A stretch of DNA of 63,813 bases from Gammaproteobacteria bacterium Ga0077554 (GTDB lineage Bacteria; Pseudomonadota; Gammaproteobacteria; Ga0077554; Ga007554), in contig LNFF01000026.1 of the NCBI GenBank assembly GCA_001464585.1, positions 1 to 63,813 of the forward strand, read 5' to 3'. The notes under the pieces are model-generated. The model was not told the DNA's origin. It saw only the letters and a list, made by a program, of their open reading frames with translations, and ran no database searches. Below, piece by piece: positions 9,203-18,220 of the stretch; the first letter of the stretch is position 1, and every line of letters starts with the position of its first letter. A program made the position numbers and the translations under genes.

Positions 9203-12200
9203 TAAATTTGTCACTGTCGATGCTGCGCAGGATGTTATCGAGCGTCGTGAAGCTCTGGATCCGCAGCGTTCTTTCATCGTTCAGGCTCCGGCGGGTTCAG
9301 GAAAAACCAGCCTGCTAACGCAGCGTTATCTCACCTTGCTTGCGCATGTACATCATCCTGAGGAAATCATCGCCATTACCTTTACCCGCAAAGCCGCTGC
9401 AGAAATGCGTAATCGCATTATTGAGGCTTTAAACAAGGCGTGTGATGTGCCTCCTGTTACTGAACATGAGCGCCATACATGGGAGCTTGCTAGGGCAGTT
9501 CTGGCGCGTGACGAACATAGTGGCTGGAATCTTCTGGCGCATCCAGCACGCCTGCGCATTCATACCATAGATGCGTTATGTAATAACTTGACGCGACAAA
9601 TGCCGGTACTGTCAAATTTTGGCGCCGCACCTGTCACCACCACGGACATGGCTGATCTTTACCGCGAAGCGGCGCGCGAAACATTAGCGTTACTCGAAAC
9701 CGGAGAACGATGGTCACTTGCCATTGAGCGCTTACTGATACATCTGGATAATGATCTGATGTTGGTAGAAGGCTTGTTGGCCAACATGCTGGAAAAGCGT
9801 GATCAGTGGTTACGCCATATTACCACTGGCACTGCCGATCGTGCCCAACAACGTAGTGTGCTGGAAAAAGCCTTATACGATACGATAAAAAATGCGCTGA
9901 CGGAGATGCGCCATCACGTACCTTTAGATACAGCGCCCCATCTTCTGGAATTAATGCGCTATGCGGCCTTTAATCCCCTGCCTGAAAAAAATTGTTCCAT
10001 TCAAGCGCTGCAAAATTGTGAGTCTTTTCCGGGATACGATGTTATTGATTTACCCGCCTGGCTCGGCATCGCTACATTGTTATTAACCGACAAAGGCACC
10101 TGGCGCAAACAAGCCGATAAAAATATTGGTTTTCCTGCGCCTGACAGCGAGAAAGATGGAAATGCCGCATCGCGTAAAGATATGAAGAACCATTTCAAAC
10201 TGTTGCTTGATGACTTTTCGCAAAACAACGACGGTTTACGTGTTGCATTAAATGATTTGCGTTGTTTACCATCCATGCAATACCGTGATGATCAGTGGGA
10301 CATCATGGAGGCACTACTGGACCTTCTGCCCGTAGCGGTGGCGCAACTGCATGTGGTATTCCGTGACAGAGGTCAGGTGGATTTTAGTGAAGTGGCGCAA
10401 CGTGCTGTACAAGCATTAGGTTCGCCAGAGAATCCTACAGATTTGGCCTTAGCGCTGGATTATCGTATACAACATTTACTGGTAGACGAATTTCAGGACA
10501 CTTCCTTTGGCCAATATCAACTATTGGAACGCCTCACGGCAGGTTGGCAACCAGGTGATGGGCGCACCCTGTTTTTAGTCGGTGACCCCATGCAATCCAT
10601 TTATCGCTTTCGTGAGGCGGAAGTGGGTTTGTTCCTCCGCGCCCGTGAATACGGGGTTGGTGATGTAAGACTTGAGCCTTTAACCCTGCGGGTTAATTTT
10701 CGTTCCCAGGCGGGTATTGTTGAATGGGTTAATCGCGCTTTCAAGCTGATTTTTCCTGTAGATGAAAATATCTCCAGCGGTGCTGTTACCTATAGTTCTT
10801 CGGTGGCCACACACCCGACAGGGAAGGGTGATGCAATACACGTACATCCCTGTTTCGAAAAAAGCTCATTTGTCGAAGCAGCAAAGGTAGTCTCTCTTAT
10901 CGAGCATGCGCGCACTACCAACCCGGATGAAAAAATTGCGATTCTGGTGCGCGCGCGCAGTCATTTAACCGATATCGTCGCGGCATTACAGGCCGCAGGA
11001 TTGCGCTATCGTGCTATCGAAATCGAAAACTTGGGGCATCGTCCCGTAGTGCAAGACCTGTTAGCCTTAACGCGCGCGCTATTGAACCCGGCGGATCGTA
11101 TTGCCTGGTTAGCGGTGCTGCGCGCCCCCTGGTGCGGCTTGACGCTTGGGGATTTACATGCGCTGGTTACTATCCAGCAGCCTGGCACAGTTCTATTCGA
11201 TGTAATAAACGCTACTACGCAACTCAGTGTGAGCCAACTCACTATTGACGGCCAGGCGCGCCTTGCCCGTATACATAAAATATTACAGGCGGGTCTTGCG
11301 CAGCGCCGCCGCCAGCATTTGCGGCGCTGGGTAGAGGGAATCTGGCTTGCTTTGGGTGGGCCCGCCTGTGTAGGAGGTGAAACTGATCTGGAAGATGCTG
11401 CGGTATTTTTTGATTTGTTGGAACAGATGCAACGTGGCGGGGATATTGAAAATATTGCCCGTCTGGAAGAACAGCTTATCCGGCTTTTTGCATTGCCGGA
11501 TCGGGAAGCGGATGAGTCCTTGCAACTCATGACCATCCATAAAGCTAAAGGCCTTGAGTTTGATACCGTTATAGTGCCGGGCCTGGCGCGCCGCATGCCA
11601 TCGGATCAAGATCGTTTGCTGCGATGGATGGAGCGGCCTGCCGCGCCCCGGATAGATCACAGGCGAGATCATATCGCGGTGCCACGCGAAGAGAGTGACC
11701 TGTTGCTCGCGCCAATTAAAGCGCGCGGGCAAAAAGAAGATGCCATCTATGCTTATTTGAAATATGTTGATCAACAAAAACAACACTATGAAACCGCGCG
11801 GTTATTGTATGTCGCCACCACCCGCGCCAAAAAAACCTTGCATTTGCTTGCGTCTGTCACCTTGAATGAAAAAGATGGCAGCATTAAAACCCCTGCACGG
11901 GGTTCCTTGCTCAGTCAATTGTGGCCAGTCGTTGAAGCAGAGTTTGTAAAAAACACCCCTGAAAAAATCGGCGCCAATGAACAGGATAATGAGAAAAAAA
12001 TTTCCTCTTCTGGCCGTGGTTTACGTCGGCTCAGTAGCGATTGGCACTTACCTGAAGCGCCGCCTCATGTTGTAACAGGGGTGGGGCAGGCATCCGTGTC
12101 CGTGATGCCATTGGAAGACATTGAGTTTCTATGGGCCAGTGATAAAGCGCGGCATATTGGCACGGTAGTGCATCGCATGTTACGGCAAATTGCCCAGCAG

Positions 12201-12689
12201 GGTATTGCCGTCTGGAACAACACTTCCCCGGAAATGCAGCAGCGTCGTTACCATGCCATGCTGATTCAACTAGGAGTTATAGCGCCCGAGCTTGACGATG
12301 CCGTACAACGTGTCGCAACTGCACTGCAATGCACCCTCACCGATGAACGTGGTCGTTGGATAATGGATCAGCAGCACTATGATGCGCGCTGTGAATACGC
12401 ACTGAGCGGGTTGATTCAAGGGAAGCTCACCAATATTATCCTTGACCGCACCTTTGTCGACGCACAAGGCATACGCTGGATTATTGATTACAAAACGGGA
12501 AGTCATGAAGGGAGTGATATTAACGCCTTTTTAGACAATGAACAAAACCGCTATCGTGGACAGTTAGAAAAATATGCTGCGCTCATGCAGCAGTGGGATA
12601 ACCAGTCAGGAAAAAGGCACACCATCCACTTAGGGCTTTATTTTCCCTTGGTCGGCGGATGGCGTGCGTGGTCATATCATCACGAATAA
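9192..12689 (+). CDS. UvrD/AddA-type helicase-nuclease
   Basis: This 1165-residue protein is an SF1 helicase fused to a C-terminal nuclease, like AddA and RecB. Walker A is APAGSGKTS (residues 32-40), Walker B LLVDEFQDTS near 432, motif III GDPMQSIYRFREAE near 463, motif V LQLMTIHKAKGLEFD near 780 and motif VI LLYVATTRAKKTL near 875. The PD-(D/E)XK site WIIDYKTGS lies near residue 1096. The ATG overlaps the stop region of the upstream gene, pointing to translational coupling and a two-subunit complex. Because both subunits keep the D and ExK-type nuclease motifs, the pair is expected to cut both strands, as AddAB does. Confidence 0.88.
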   Translation: MMIDKFVTVDAAQDVIERREALDPQRSFIVQAPAGSGKTSLLTQRYLTLLAHVHHPEEIIAITFTRKAAAEMRNRIIEALNKACDVPPVTEHERHTWELARAVLARDEHSGWNLLAHPARLRIHTIDALCNNLTRQMPVLSNFGAAPVTTTDMADLYREAARETLALLETGERWSLAIERLLIHLDNDLMLVEGLLANMLEKRDQWLRHITTGTADRAQQRSVLEKALYDTIKNALTEMRHHVPLDTAPHLLELMRYAAFNPLPEKNCSIQALQNCESFPGYDVIDLPAWLGIATLLLTDKGTWRKQADKNIGFPAPDSEKDGNAASRKDMKNHFKLLLDDFSQNNDGLRVALNDLRCLPSMQYRDDQWDIMEALLDLLPVAVAQLHVVFRDRGQVDFSEVAQRAVQALGSPENPTDLALALDYRIQHLLVDEFQDTSFGQYQLLERLTAGWQPGDGRTLFLVGDPMQSIYRFREAEVGLFLRAREYGVGDVRLEPLTLRVNFRSQAGIVEWVNRAFKLIFPVDENISSGAVTYSSSVATHPTGKGDAIHVHPCFEKSSFVEAAKVVSLIEHARTTNPDEKIAILVRARSHLTDIVAALQAAGLRYRAIEIENLGHRPVVQDLLALTRALLNPADRIAWLAVLRAPWCGLTLGDLHALVTIQQPGTVLFDVINATTQLSVSQLTIDGQARLARIHKILQAGLAQRRRQHLRRWVEGIWLALGGPACVGGETDLEDAAVFFDLLEQMQRGGDIENIARLEEQLIRLFALPDREADESLQLMTIHKAKGLEFDTVIVPGLARRMPSDQDRLLRWMERPAAPRIDHRRDHIAVPREESDLLLAPIKARGQKEDAIYAYLKYVDQQKQHYETARLLYVATTRAKKTLHLLASVTLNEKDGSIKTPARGSLLSQLWPVVEAEFVKNTPEKIGANEQDNEKKISSSGRGLRRLSSDWHLPEAPPHVVTGVGQASVSVMPLEDIEFLWASDKARHIGTVVHRMLRQIAQQGIAVWNNTSPEMQQRRYHAMLIQLGVIAPELDDAVQRVATALQCTLTDERGRWIMDQQHYDARCEYALSGLIQGKLTNIILDRTFVDAQGIRWIIDYKTGSHEGSDINAFLDNEQNRYRGQLEKYAALMQQWDNQSGKRHTIHLGLYFPLVGGWRAWSYHHE

Positions 12690-12767
12690 CTTTCGGCGAT
12701 CGTGAAATTTATAACCACCCCGTTAATATTACTTGGTTATTTACATTATCCCGGCTCGAGCAATACG

Positions 12768-13358
12768 TCACAGCATTTTTTCACGTGATTGTTCGGCTCG
12801 AGCCGCGCCTATAGCGGTTTTTACTTCTTTTTCTTCTTCCGGTGGAGGTAGTACAGCTGGCATCCCCAGTGATTGAATCCACAACTCGCGGCACCAACCC
12901 TTACTATGATAAATATGTTCATCTTCTTCATTTTCTACTTCTTCACACGCGGCGCTCAACACCCTCTTTTCTTCCCCCTTGGCTGCTTCTGCACATCGGG
13001 ACAGCAATTCCCAGTTTAAATGGTCCTTGGTTTCCGCAAGTACTACGCACTCACAAGCTACCAACTCGGCAGCTTCCGGCACGCCACTCTGTTTCGCCAT
13101 TTTCATGGCCTTTACCAGCGATTCCCCGATATGACGCACCACCTGACGCCCTGGTGTCTGCACCTTAGGATCCAGTTCCATTTTGGCAAACAACTCATGC
13201 ATGACCTCGACGTGATGATGGGTTTCCTGGAGATATCCTTGCCATTCTTCTTTTAGCTCGTCGTTGATGACGCACTCAAGTGCAGTCGTGTAAATTTGCA
13301 CTCCACCCATTTCAGTTTCCAACATTTGATACAAAAGCTCTTTGGTCTGTTTGTTCAT
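12768..13358 (-). CDS. Ferritin-like di-iron domain protein, uncharacterised
   Basis: The 196-residue helical protein has regularly spaced Glu and His residues: METEMGGVQIYTTA, YLQETHHHVEVMHE, CECVVLAETKDHLNWE and CEEVENEEDEHIYHSKG. These match the Glu/Glu-x-x-His pattern of a four-helix ferritin-like di-iron bundle. The tail is charged and proline-rich. The most upstream start is at 13379, but ATG 13358 (MNKQTKELL) sits behind GGAGAG and is preferred. It faces away from the stress genes that follow by a 300-base gap. Function is unknown; oxidative or iron stress is a guess from fold. Confidence 0.7.
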   Translation of the reverse strand: MNKQTKELLYQMLETEMGGVQIYTTALECVINDELKEEWQGYLQETHHHVEVMHELFAKMELDPKVQTPGRQVVRHIGESLVKAMKMAKQSGVPEAAELVACECVVLAETKDHLNWELLSRCAEAAKGEEKRVLSAACEEVENEEDEHIYHSKGWCRELWIQSLGMPAVLPPPEEEKEVKTAIGAARAEQSREKML

Positions 13359-13524
13359 TTTTCTCTCCATAATAGTCAAAAAATGCGCAGGCGATCAGTC
13401 TGCGCACAAAGTTCATGATCGCATCAAATATCTTTCTTCCATACACTCACCACAACAACATCATTTTATGTGTGAAAGAAGATCCTATTAATAATTAAAC
13501 ATTAATGAATAGGAGGTATCGCAA

Positions 13525-13630
13525 TACTGTTCGGTTTAGCCGTTTGTGGTGAGCTGTCGAAGCACCCACGCCGCATTCAAAGCCCTTCGACAGGCTCAGG
13601 GCGAAAGGGAAGTGTATTAAGCGAACAGTA
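13525..13630. repeat. MITE-like element, copy 1
   Basis: A 106-bp sequence has imperfect terminal inverted repeats, TACTGTTCGGTTTA on the left and TTAAGCGAACAGTA on the right, with an inner segment CCTTCGACAGGCTCAGGGCG. A second copy at 58097-58206 shares the ends, the centre and the order of segments. It codes for nothing. It fills most of the 300-base gap between the ferritin-like gene and the glycine-zipper gene. I infer a non-autonomous mobile element; no target duplication was identified. Confidence 0.75.
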
Positions 13631-13661
13631 GTGGGACGTATCGTGCTCCTTAGCGTCATAT

Positions 13662-14243
13662 TCAATTGTTGTTGTAGATATCAGACCTATCGTTACTGCG
13701 TCTCCTCCGAACAGGTTCATCTGAATCACTTACATCTTCTTCCCCTGTCACGGAAATATCTTCGGCATCGGCAGCTTCCAGAATCTCTTCGATACGCTCT
13801 GCCTCATCCTTATCATAAGCATGAACGGATATAAGAATATTTCCATTCTTCACTTTGGATTCATATTGTTTAGCTTCAAATTCAGGCATGCCAAGTCCCA
13901 CCAAGGCTCCCGCAATGCCGCCAATGGTGGCGCCCACGGCTGCGCCACTTAAGGCCGCCATAATGGGTCCTGCTGCGATAAAAGGCCCGACACCGGGAAT
14001 GGCCAAGGCGCCAATACCTGCGAGTAAACCCAATACACCACCCGCAACACCACCGGCACCGACACCAATGGTGGCGCCTTCCGGGGCTTTAGTATTATGC
14101 TCATGGGCAAAATCCCGGCTTCCACTGCGGTCAGGCATTAGTACTGAAATATCAGAGGTAGATATGCCTGCCTGTTGAAGGCGGGTAATAATGGTTTCTG
14201 CCTGGATTTGAGTTTTTGCAATACATATAACGGCTTTTGACAT
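13662..14243 (-). CDS. Glycine-zipper envelope/stress protein
   Basis: The 193-residue protein has an N-terminal alpha/beta segment (MSKAVICIAKTQIQAETI, then ISTSDISVLMPD), a central very Gly/Ala-rich stretch of about 80 residues with GxxxG repeats typical of glycine-zipper membrane insertion, and a C-terminal acidic/basic tail ending in Arg and Asn runs. The pattern is seen in general stress proteins related to the YflT/17M group. It is followed after 19 bases by nothing on its own strand but preceded by the BON gene in the same direction, so the two may be co-transcribed. Precise function is unknown. Confidence 0.65.
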   Translation of the reverse strand: MSKAVICIAKTQIQAETIITRLQQAGISTSDISVLMPDRSGSRDFAHEHNTKAPEGATIGVGAGGVAGGVLGLLAGIGALAIPGVGPFIAAGPIMAALSGAAVGATIGGIAGALVGLGMPEFEAKQYESKVKNGNILISVHAYDKDEAERIEEILEAADAEDISVTGEEDVSDSDEPVRRRRSNDRSDIYNNN

Positions 14244-14262
14244 GATAGTCTCCTTTAAGTAC

Positions 14263-14667
14263 TTACTTAACTTCCAGTTGATTGTGGATCGTTTTAACTC
14301 CTGGGACTGCTTTTGTCAGGTTAACGATCGTTTCTGCTTCTGCCCGGCTTTCGACCGGACCCCTTAAAGTAACCTCGCCATTTTGGGTGATTACTTTGAC
14401 ATTCTTTCCATTCATGGAAAGATCTTGTTGCATGATTGATTTACGCACTGCTTGTGTAATGTCCTGGTCTTCCTTCGCCATGGACTGGTCTAATGGTGTC
14501 AACATTCTTTCATCCCTATCCCGCTTATTAATCTCCGTGTTATCAGGCATTGTTCTTTCCGTTGCCGTCGGGTTGGGAGCAGGGGTATCTGAGGTTACAG
14601 GTTCCCGCGCTTCCACTATGCCAGTGATAAGCATTAAACCCATGGTTGTTAAGAGAGATTTTTTCAT
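14263..14667 (-). CDS. BON-domain periplasmic protein, OsmY-like
   Basis: BON domains bind phospholipid surfaces and are common in osmotic-stress periplasmic proteins such as OsmY. The 134-residue product has a signal peptide (MKKSLLTTMGLMLITGIVEA), a low-complexity linker to about residue 60, and one BON domain with DITQAVRKSIM, VKVITQNGEVTLRGPV and AVPGVKTIHNQLEV. It lies 19 bases upstream of the glycine-zipper gene on the same strand. Several genes here have related stress roles. Confidence 0.85.
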   Translation of the reverse strand: MKKSLLTTMGLMLITGIVEAREPVTSDTPAPNPTATERTMPDNTEINKRDRDERMLTPLDQSMAKEDQDITQAVRKSIMQQDLSMNGKNVKVITQNGEVTLRGPVESRAEAETIVNLTKAVPGVKTIHNQLEVK

Positions 14668-14827
14668 ACACTCCTTCCTTTGTGGATAAATTATTTACAT
14701 TTTCTACATTCACAAGTAAATATATCAACTTGGCTCCACAATAAATAAAAATAATTTTATAGTCTGTACGAAAGCGCACTAAATTAAAAATGCATCCACT
14801 AAAATAAGGTTATCCGATACGTTATGT

Positions 14828-15109
14828 TTAGTTATTGCCAGGACTGTTGGGGGTTCCTGAACTCTCCGGGCTGTTCGGCTCTGTTTGTGTAGTGGCAGGA
14901 TCATTTGGATCTCTCTGCGGGTCAACAGGAACTCTCTTGGGTTCCCTATTGTCAAGTTTTTGTGCTTCTTCATTAAAGTCTTGCGGACCCCGAACACTAT
15001 TCGATGATGAATCAATCTCTTGCTCATGACTTTCCTTGGTTTCGCATCCCGCAAGTCCTATGGCCACTACCAGTGAAACTCCTGCTAACATTAACTTTTG
15101 TGGGTTCAT
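14828..15109 (-). CDS. Small lipoprotein, uncharacterised
   Basis: The 93-residue product starts MNPQKLMLAGVSLVVAIG and has the lipobox LAGC, so it should be lipidated. The mature part is short, polar and rich in Pro, Asn, Asp, Ser and Glu, ending in repeated NSP/PESS motifs, and is probably disordered. The start at 15109 is chosen because AAGGAGAATACA lies just upstream; the longer reading from 15148 lacks this. Function is unknown. Confidence 0.7.
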   Translation of the reverse strand: MNPQKLMLAGVSLVVAIGLAGCETKESHEQEIDSSSNSVRGPQDFNEEAQKLDNREPKRVPVDPQRDPNDPATTQTEPNSPESSGTPNSPGNN

Positions 15110-15372
15110 TGTATTCTCCTTAATAAATGAAGTGCCCTCAATGATCAATAATCATTAAGTTTTAACATAAATTACATCTCTGATCATTGTTGGTCTGTAC
15201 GATATCACACAGAAAAGCCTGATTTTTGATAACCAAATGCATCTTCGTATCGTTTAATCCCCTGACGATATTAATAACTAAAGTTTCTAGAGCAGTCCGG
15301 TTTATGGCGAACCCAATTTGAGCCATTAAAGGCATCGCGTACCAGGATGGTCAATCTCGCTCGGGTTTTATT

Positions 15373-15392
15373 CCCCGCAGCTTGCTGCGGGG
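15373..15392. repeat. Palindromic GC hairpin repeat, terminator-like
   Basis: The palindrome CCCCGCAGCTTGCTGCGGGG is followed by a T-rich stretch on the plus strand. The same hairpin recurs at 21910-21929 (CAAG centre), in part at 22001-22018, and at 37983-38004. It sits at the truncated 3' end of the epimerase pseudogene. It may end transcription on either strand. Confidence 0.75.
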
Positions 15393-15396
15393 ATTT

Positions 15397-16053
15397 TTAT
15401 TTCATGTCGTCGCGATGCAGCATTGCCTGACCCACCGGCGTATTGCCTGAGCAGAAGTAGCTCTGCAAGTCGCGTTCGTAGATCCGCGCTATTTGCTGGG
15501 CCAACGTCGGCACCATTGAGTGTTCGTCGTAGACTCCGGCCAGCCGCAAAATAACATAAGGAATTTATTTGTGCTCAGCACGGATCACTGCTTCAGCGGT
15601 GGCCTTCGACTTCGGATAAGCCCAGCGCGGTTCAATTGGCAGCTGCTCGTCAATACGCCCACCAGGCCGACAAGGCGCGTGTACCAACATAGTGCTCGCA
15701 TAGATGAATTGTTCCACGTCGAAGCCTTGCAACGCCCGTAGAAGGCGTTGCGTGCCCTCAACATTAACGGATTGGTAAAGCGGATTGTCCTCGCCGGTAA
15801 AGTCGAAATAGGCAACGAGGTGGATAACGCTGGCGATGCGGGAACCGAACATGTCGCGGAAATTGTGCAATGCCAGATCGACGGCGGCATCGGATGCGAG
15901 ATCGATCTCGAACACTGTGAAGTCGGTATCATCGGCTTTACGGTCCAAGCCGACGATCCGGTAGTCTTTAGCGAGTCCCTCCCCAAGCGAACGGCCGAGG
16001 TTACCGGTCACGCCGGTGATGAGGACGATTGGCCTATGGTCTGACTCTGTCAT
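15397..16053 (-). pseudogene. NAD-dependent epimerase/dehydratase, broken by an in-frame stop
   Basis: The first 162 codons (to 15565) encode an extended SDR: GVTGNLGRS dinucleotide loop, VIHLVAY, NVEGTQRLLRAL and the catalytic YPKSK. A TAA at 15565-15567 interrupts the frame, yet the same frame continues with conserved family sequence: IPYVILRLAGVYDEHSMVPT, then GNTPVGQAMLHRDDM, to a second stop at 15397-15399. The real C-terminus beyond that is missing; the frame ends against the palindromic repeat at 15373. It is therefore a pseudogene with a nonsense mutation and a 3' deletion, unless the stop is read through. A sequencing error would explain the stop but not the missing end. Confidence 0.85.
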
Positions 16054-16139
16054 TGCTAATCTTTATCGGTAACTCATCATAACTTTCCTTTTTCCCGTAC
16101 CTGGAAGAGGTATCAAGTCATAGCGGCAAGGGGCCTGAA

Positions 16140-16559
16140 TCAAGAGGGTTTTGAAATCTCCGCAAGGGCTTCACCGGCAGCTTCTATATCAGAACTCTCA
16201 ACGGCAAAATCGCCCAGCGCCACGATTCCCACGAGCCGTTTATCGGCGTTCACAATCGGCAAGCGCCGAATCTGGTGATCGCTCATAAGCTTAAGGGCAT
16301 CATCCACGGAATCATCTTCATAAGCATAGATGACACCTTCTGACATGACATCACGTACCTTGGTGTTCGGGCCCTTGCCTTCTGCTACGGCGCGAATCGC
16401 AATGTCGCGATCTGAAATCGCGCCGATCATGCGGTCGTTTTCTCCCACCGGCATCATTCCGAAGTTAAAGTCGAGCATGTGTTGTGCAGCTTTTTGGATC
16501 GTTTCATCCGGACTAATGATCTGCACATCCCGGTTCATCACATCTTTAAGTTTTGGCAT
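16140..16559 (-). CDS. Tandem CBS-domain protein
   Basis: The 139-residue protein is just two CBS repeats, VMNRDVQIISPDETIQKAAQ with GAISDRDIAIRAVAEG, and VRDVMSEGVIYAYEDDSVDD with GIVALGDFAVES. Such stand-alone pairs bind adenine nucleotides and act as energy sensors or regulators. It has its own GGAG-type site (AAGGAGATTAAAA) before ATG 16559. It lies between the epimerase pseudogene and the zinc-ribbon gene in a run of same-strand small stress genes. Confidence 0.9.
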   Translation of the reverse strand: MPKLKDVMNRDVQIISPDETIQKAAQHMLDFNFGMMPVGENDRMIGAISDRDIAIRAVAEGKGPNTKVRDVMSEGVIYAYEDDSVDDALKLMSDHQIRRLPIVNADKRLVGIVALGDFAVESSDIEAAGEALAEISKPS

Positions 16560-16599
16560 TTTTAATCTCCTTAATTAAAACCCTATTTAAAAAGTGCAA

Positions 16600-16833
16600 T
16601 TACGCACGATCACGCAATTCCTTCACGCCTTCTTTTTCCGCACAATGATCACAGCAAAACATTCGCCCATCCTTTTCCAAGCCATGCCCGATGATGCGTA
16701 TATTGCAATGTTCGCATGTGGGCGCCAAGGCATGAATAGCGCATTCGAAGCTATCAAAAGTATAGGTTTTACCCAAAGCGATTACTTGAAAAGATTTATC
16801 ATATTCATTTCCACATCCATCACATTTAGCCAT
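16600..16833 (-). CDS. Small cysteine-rich metal-binding protein
   Basis: The 77-residue protein has three Cys pairs: CDGCGNEYD at residues 4-7, CEHCNIRIIGHG in the middle and CCDHCAEKEG near the end, with a conserved FDSFECAIHALAP segment. This is the pattern of the widespread small proteins annotated as prokaryotic metallothionein-like or zinc-ribbon proteins. AAGGAGAAACGT lies upstream of its ATG. Exact role unknown; zinc binding is inferred from the Cys pattern. Confidence 0.75.
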   Translation of the reverse strand: MAKCDGCGNEYDKSFQVIALGKTYTFDSFECAIHALAPTCEHCNIRIIGHGLEKDGRMFCCDHCAEKEGVKELRDRA

Positions 16834-16978
16834 ACGTTTCTCCTTGTTAATAAAGTTGTCAAATGAGCCTATTTCACGCCAGACGTTGACGACGGGAATA
16901 ACTGACGAGAACCATTGTTATAGGGATATGACTTGTCGACTTGCGATTAGCGCCGGACTCCATACACAAAATGTATGT

Positions 16979-17155
16979 TTACGGATTGCGGCTTTTACCC
17001 GCTTTTTTCAGTGAGATTGCAACAGCTTGCTTGACTGCTTTTTTTTTCGTCTTGGGATGGCTGGCGCCTATTGATCCATCCTTTTCCCACTCATGAACCA
17101 GTGTCTTGATATTTTTGCTGATGACGGTGGGGCTACTACCCTTTCTTAGTGGCAT
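16979..17155 (-). CDS. Small basic protein, DUF6496-like
   Basis: The 58-residue product starts MPLRKGSSPTVISKNIKTLV and ends with a Lys-rich segment HPKTKKKAVKQAVAISLKKAG, typical of the small DUF6496-type proteins that often accompany stress-induced genes. ATG 17155 is preferred over longer in-frame starts because GAGAGGAGAAATATC precedes it directly. The Lys-rich tail suggests nucleic-acid binding, but this is only inference. Confidence 0.7.
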   Translation of the reverse strand: MPLRKGSSPTVISKNIKTLVHEWEKDGSIGASHPKTKKKAVKQAVAISLKKAGKSRNP

Positions 17156-17336
17156 GATATTTCTCCTCTCCGTAAATAAACGTTTGCTGAAGTTGCGGAA
17201 AACGTCGCGGACGGAATACCGTTTGAATAATTCAATGTTTCTGATAGTACACGTTGCCTTAATTCTCCCTATCATCACTGTTCGCTACCGCACATTCCAT
17301 AAAAATTTTCCTGTCATAGCTAAAAAATAAGGTGAA

Positions 17337-17516
17337 ATGGTGGAAGCTTATCCTTCGGCAAGGATGGATTGTACTGGCGCTGCCGAAACGCTCAAAGAGA
17401 CGCTCCTTACACTGACAACCCGCTCACAGCACAAACACGATTCCTTCAAATACGAGCTGAGTATCTTTGGGTTTGTGTCTCCCCAGCCTTGCAAGCGGGA
17501 TATCTCCATGATGTAG
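17337..17516 (+). CDS. Possible 59-residue protein, unrecognised
   Basis: An open frame starts ATG at 17337 behind AATAAGGTGAA and ends at TAG 17514-17516. The predicted peptide has an amphipathic helix-like part (AAETLKETLLTLTTRSQ) and ends in FGFVSPQPCKRDISMM. It is the only candidate in the 470-base gap between the DUF6496-like gene and yaeQ, which otherwise shows just promoter-like sequence near 17560-17600. I recognise no family, and a minus-strand frame overlaps it, so it may be chance. Confidence 0.3.
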   Translation: MVEAYPSARMDCTGAAETLKETLLTLTTRSQHKHDSFKYELSIFGFVSPQPCKRDISMM

Positions 17517-17625
17517 CAAAGCAGTCGTCGGCGGCGATTCGGCTGCCCATGGAGGGCAAAGGCGGGACGATATTGTATGGTAAGATACATTGCTGATCCC
17601 TTACAGCAGATATTTCGACATTCCC

Positions 17626-18162
17626 ATGGCTCAAAAAGCAACAGTTTTCAAGTCTCACCTTCAAATCGCAGATATGGATCGCGGTTATTACAATGATCAT
17701 CGCCTGACGGTGGCGCAACATTCATCTGAAACAGATGAGCGGATGATGGTGCGTTTGTTGGCCTTTACGCTGCATGCGAGTGACGCCCTGCAATTTACTA
17801 AAGGGCTTAGTGCGGATGACGAGCCGGATGTGTGGCAGAAGAGTTTGACGGATGAAATCGAGGTGTGGATTGATGTGGGTTTACCTGATGAGAAGCGTAT
17901 AAGAAAGGCGTGTGGCCGCGCTAAACAGGTTTATATTTATGCGTATGGCGGGCGTGCCGCGCAGCTGTGGTGGGAACAGGCTTCTGGTAAATCGCTGCGT
18001 TTTGATAATCTGCAGGTTATCAACTTGCCTCAGTCGGCGACCAAGGCATTGGCAGAATTGGCGCAACGATCCATGAATCTGCAATGCACGATACAAGAGG
18101 GACAGGTTTGGGTGAGCGATGCGGATATTACGGTGATTGTTGATGTTGAGGTATTGAAGTAA
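17626..18162 (+). CDS. yaeQ: YaeQ family protein
   Basis: YaeQ is a conserved 180-residue proteobacterial protein with a PD-(D/E)XK-like nuclease fold and no settled function. The 178-residue sequence has the family opening ATVFKSHLQIADMDRGYYND, the core TDERMMVRLLAFTLHASD, and DEIEVWIDVGLPDEKRIRKA followed by YAYGGRAAQLWWEQ. ATG 17626 (MAQKATVFK) is the usual start; an upstream ATG at 17590 adds 12 atypical residues. It is monocistronic and convergent with the mazG fragment. Confidence 0.93.
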   Translation: MAQKATVFKSHLQIADMDRGYYNDHRLTVAQHSSETDERMMVRLLAFTLHASDALQFTKGLSADDEPDVWQKSLTDEIEVWIDVGLPDEKRIRKACGRAKQVYIYAYGGRAAQLWWEQASGKSLRFDNLQVINLPQSATKALAELAQRSMNLQCTIQEGQVWVSDADITVIVDVEVLK

Positions 18163-18220
18163 TATTAAGGTGATGCTATCCCCTCCACCCTGCTGAAAAT
18201 GTGCAGATCAGTGCGGCAGG

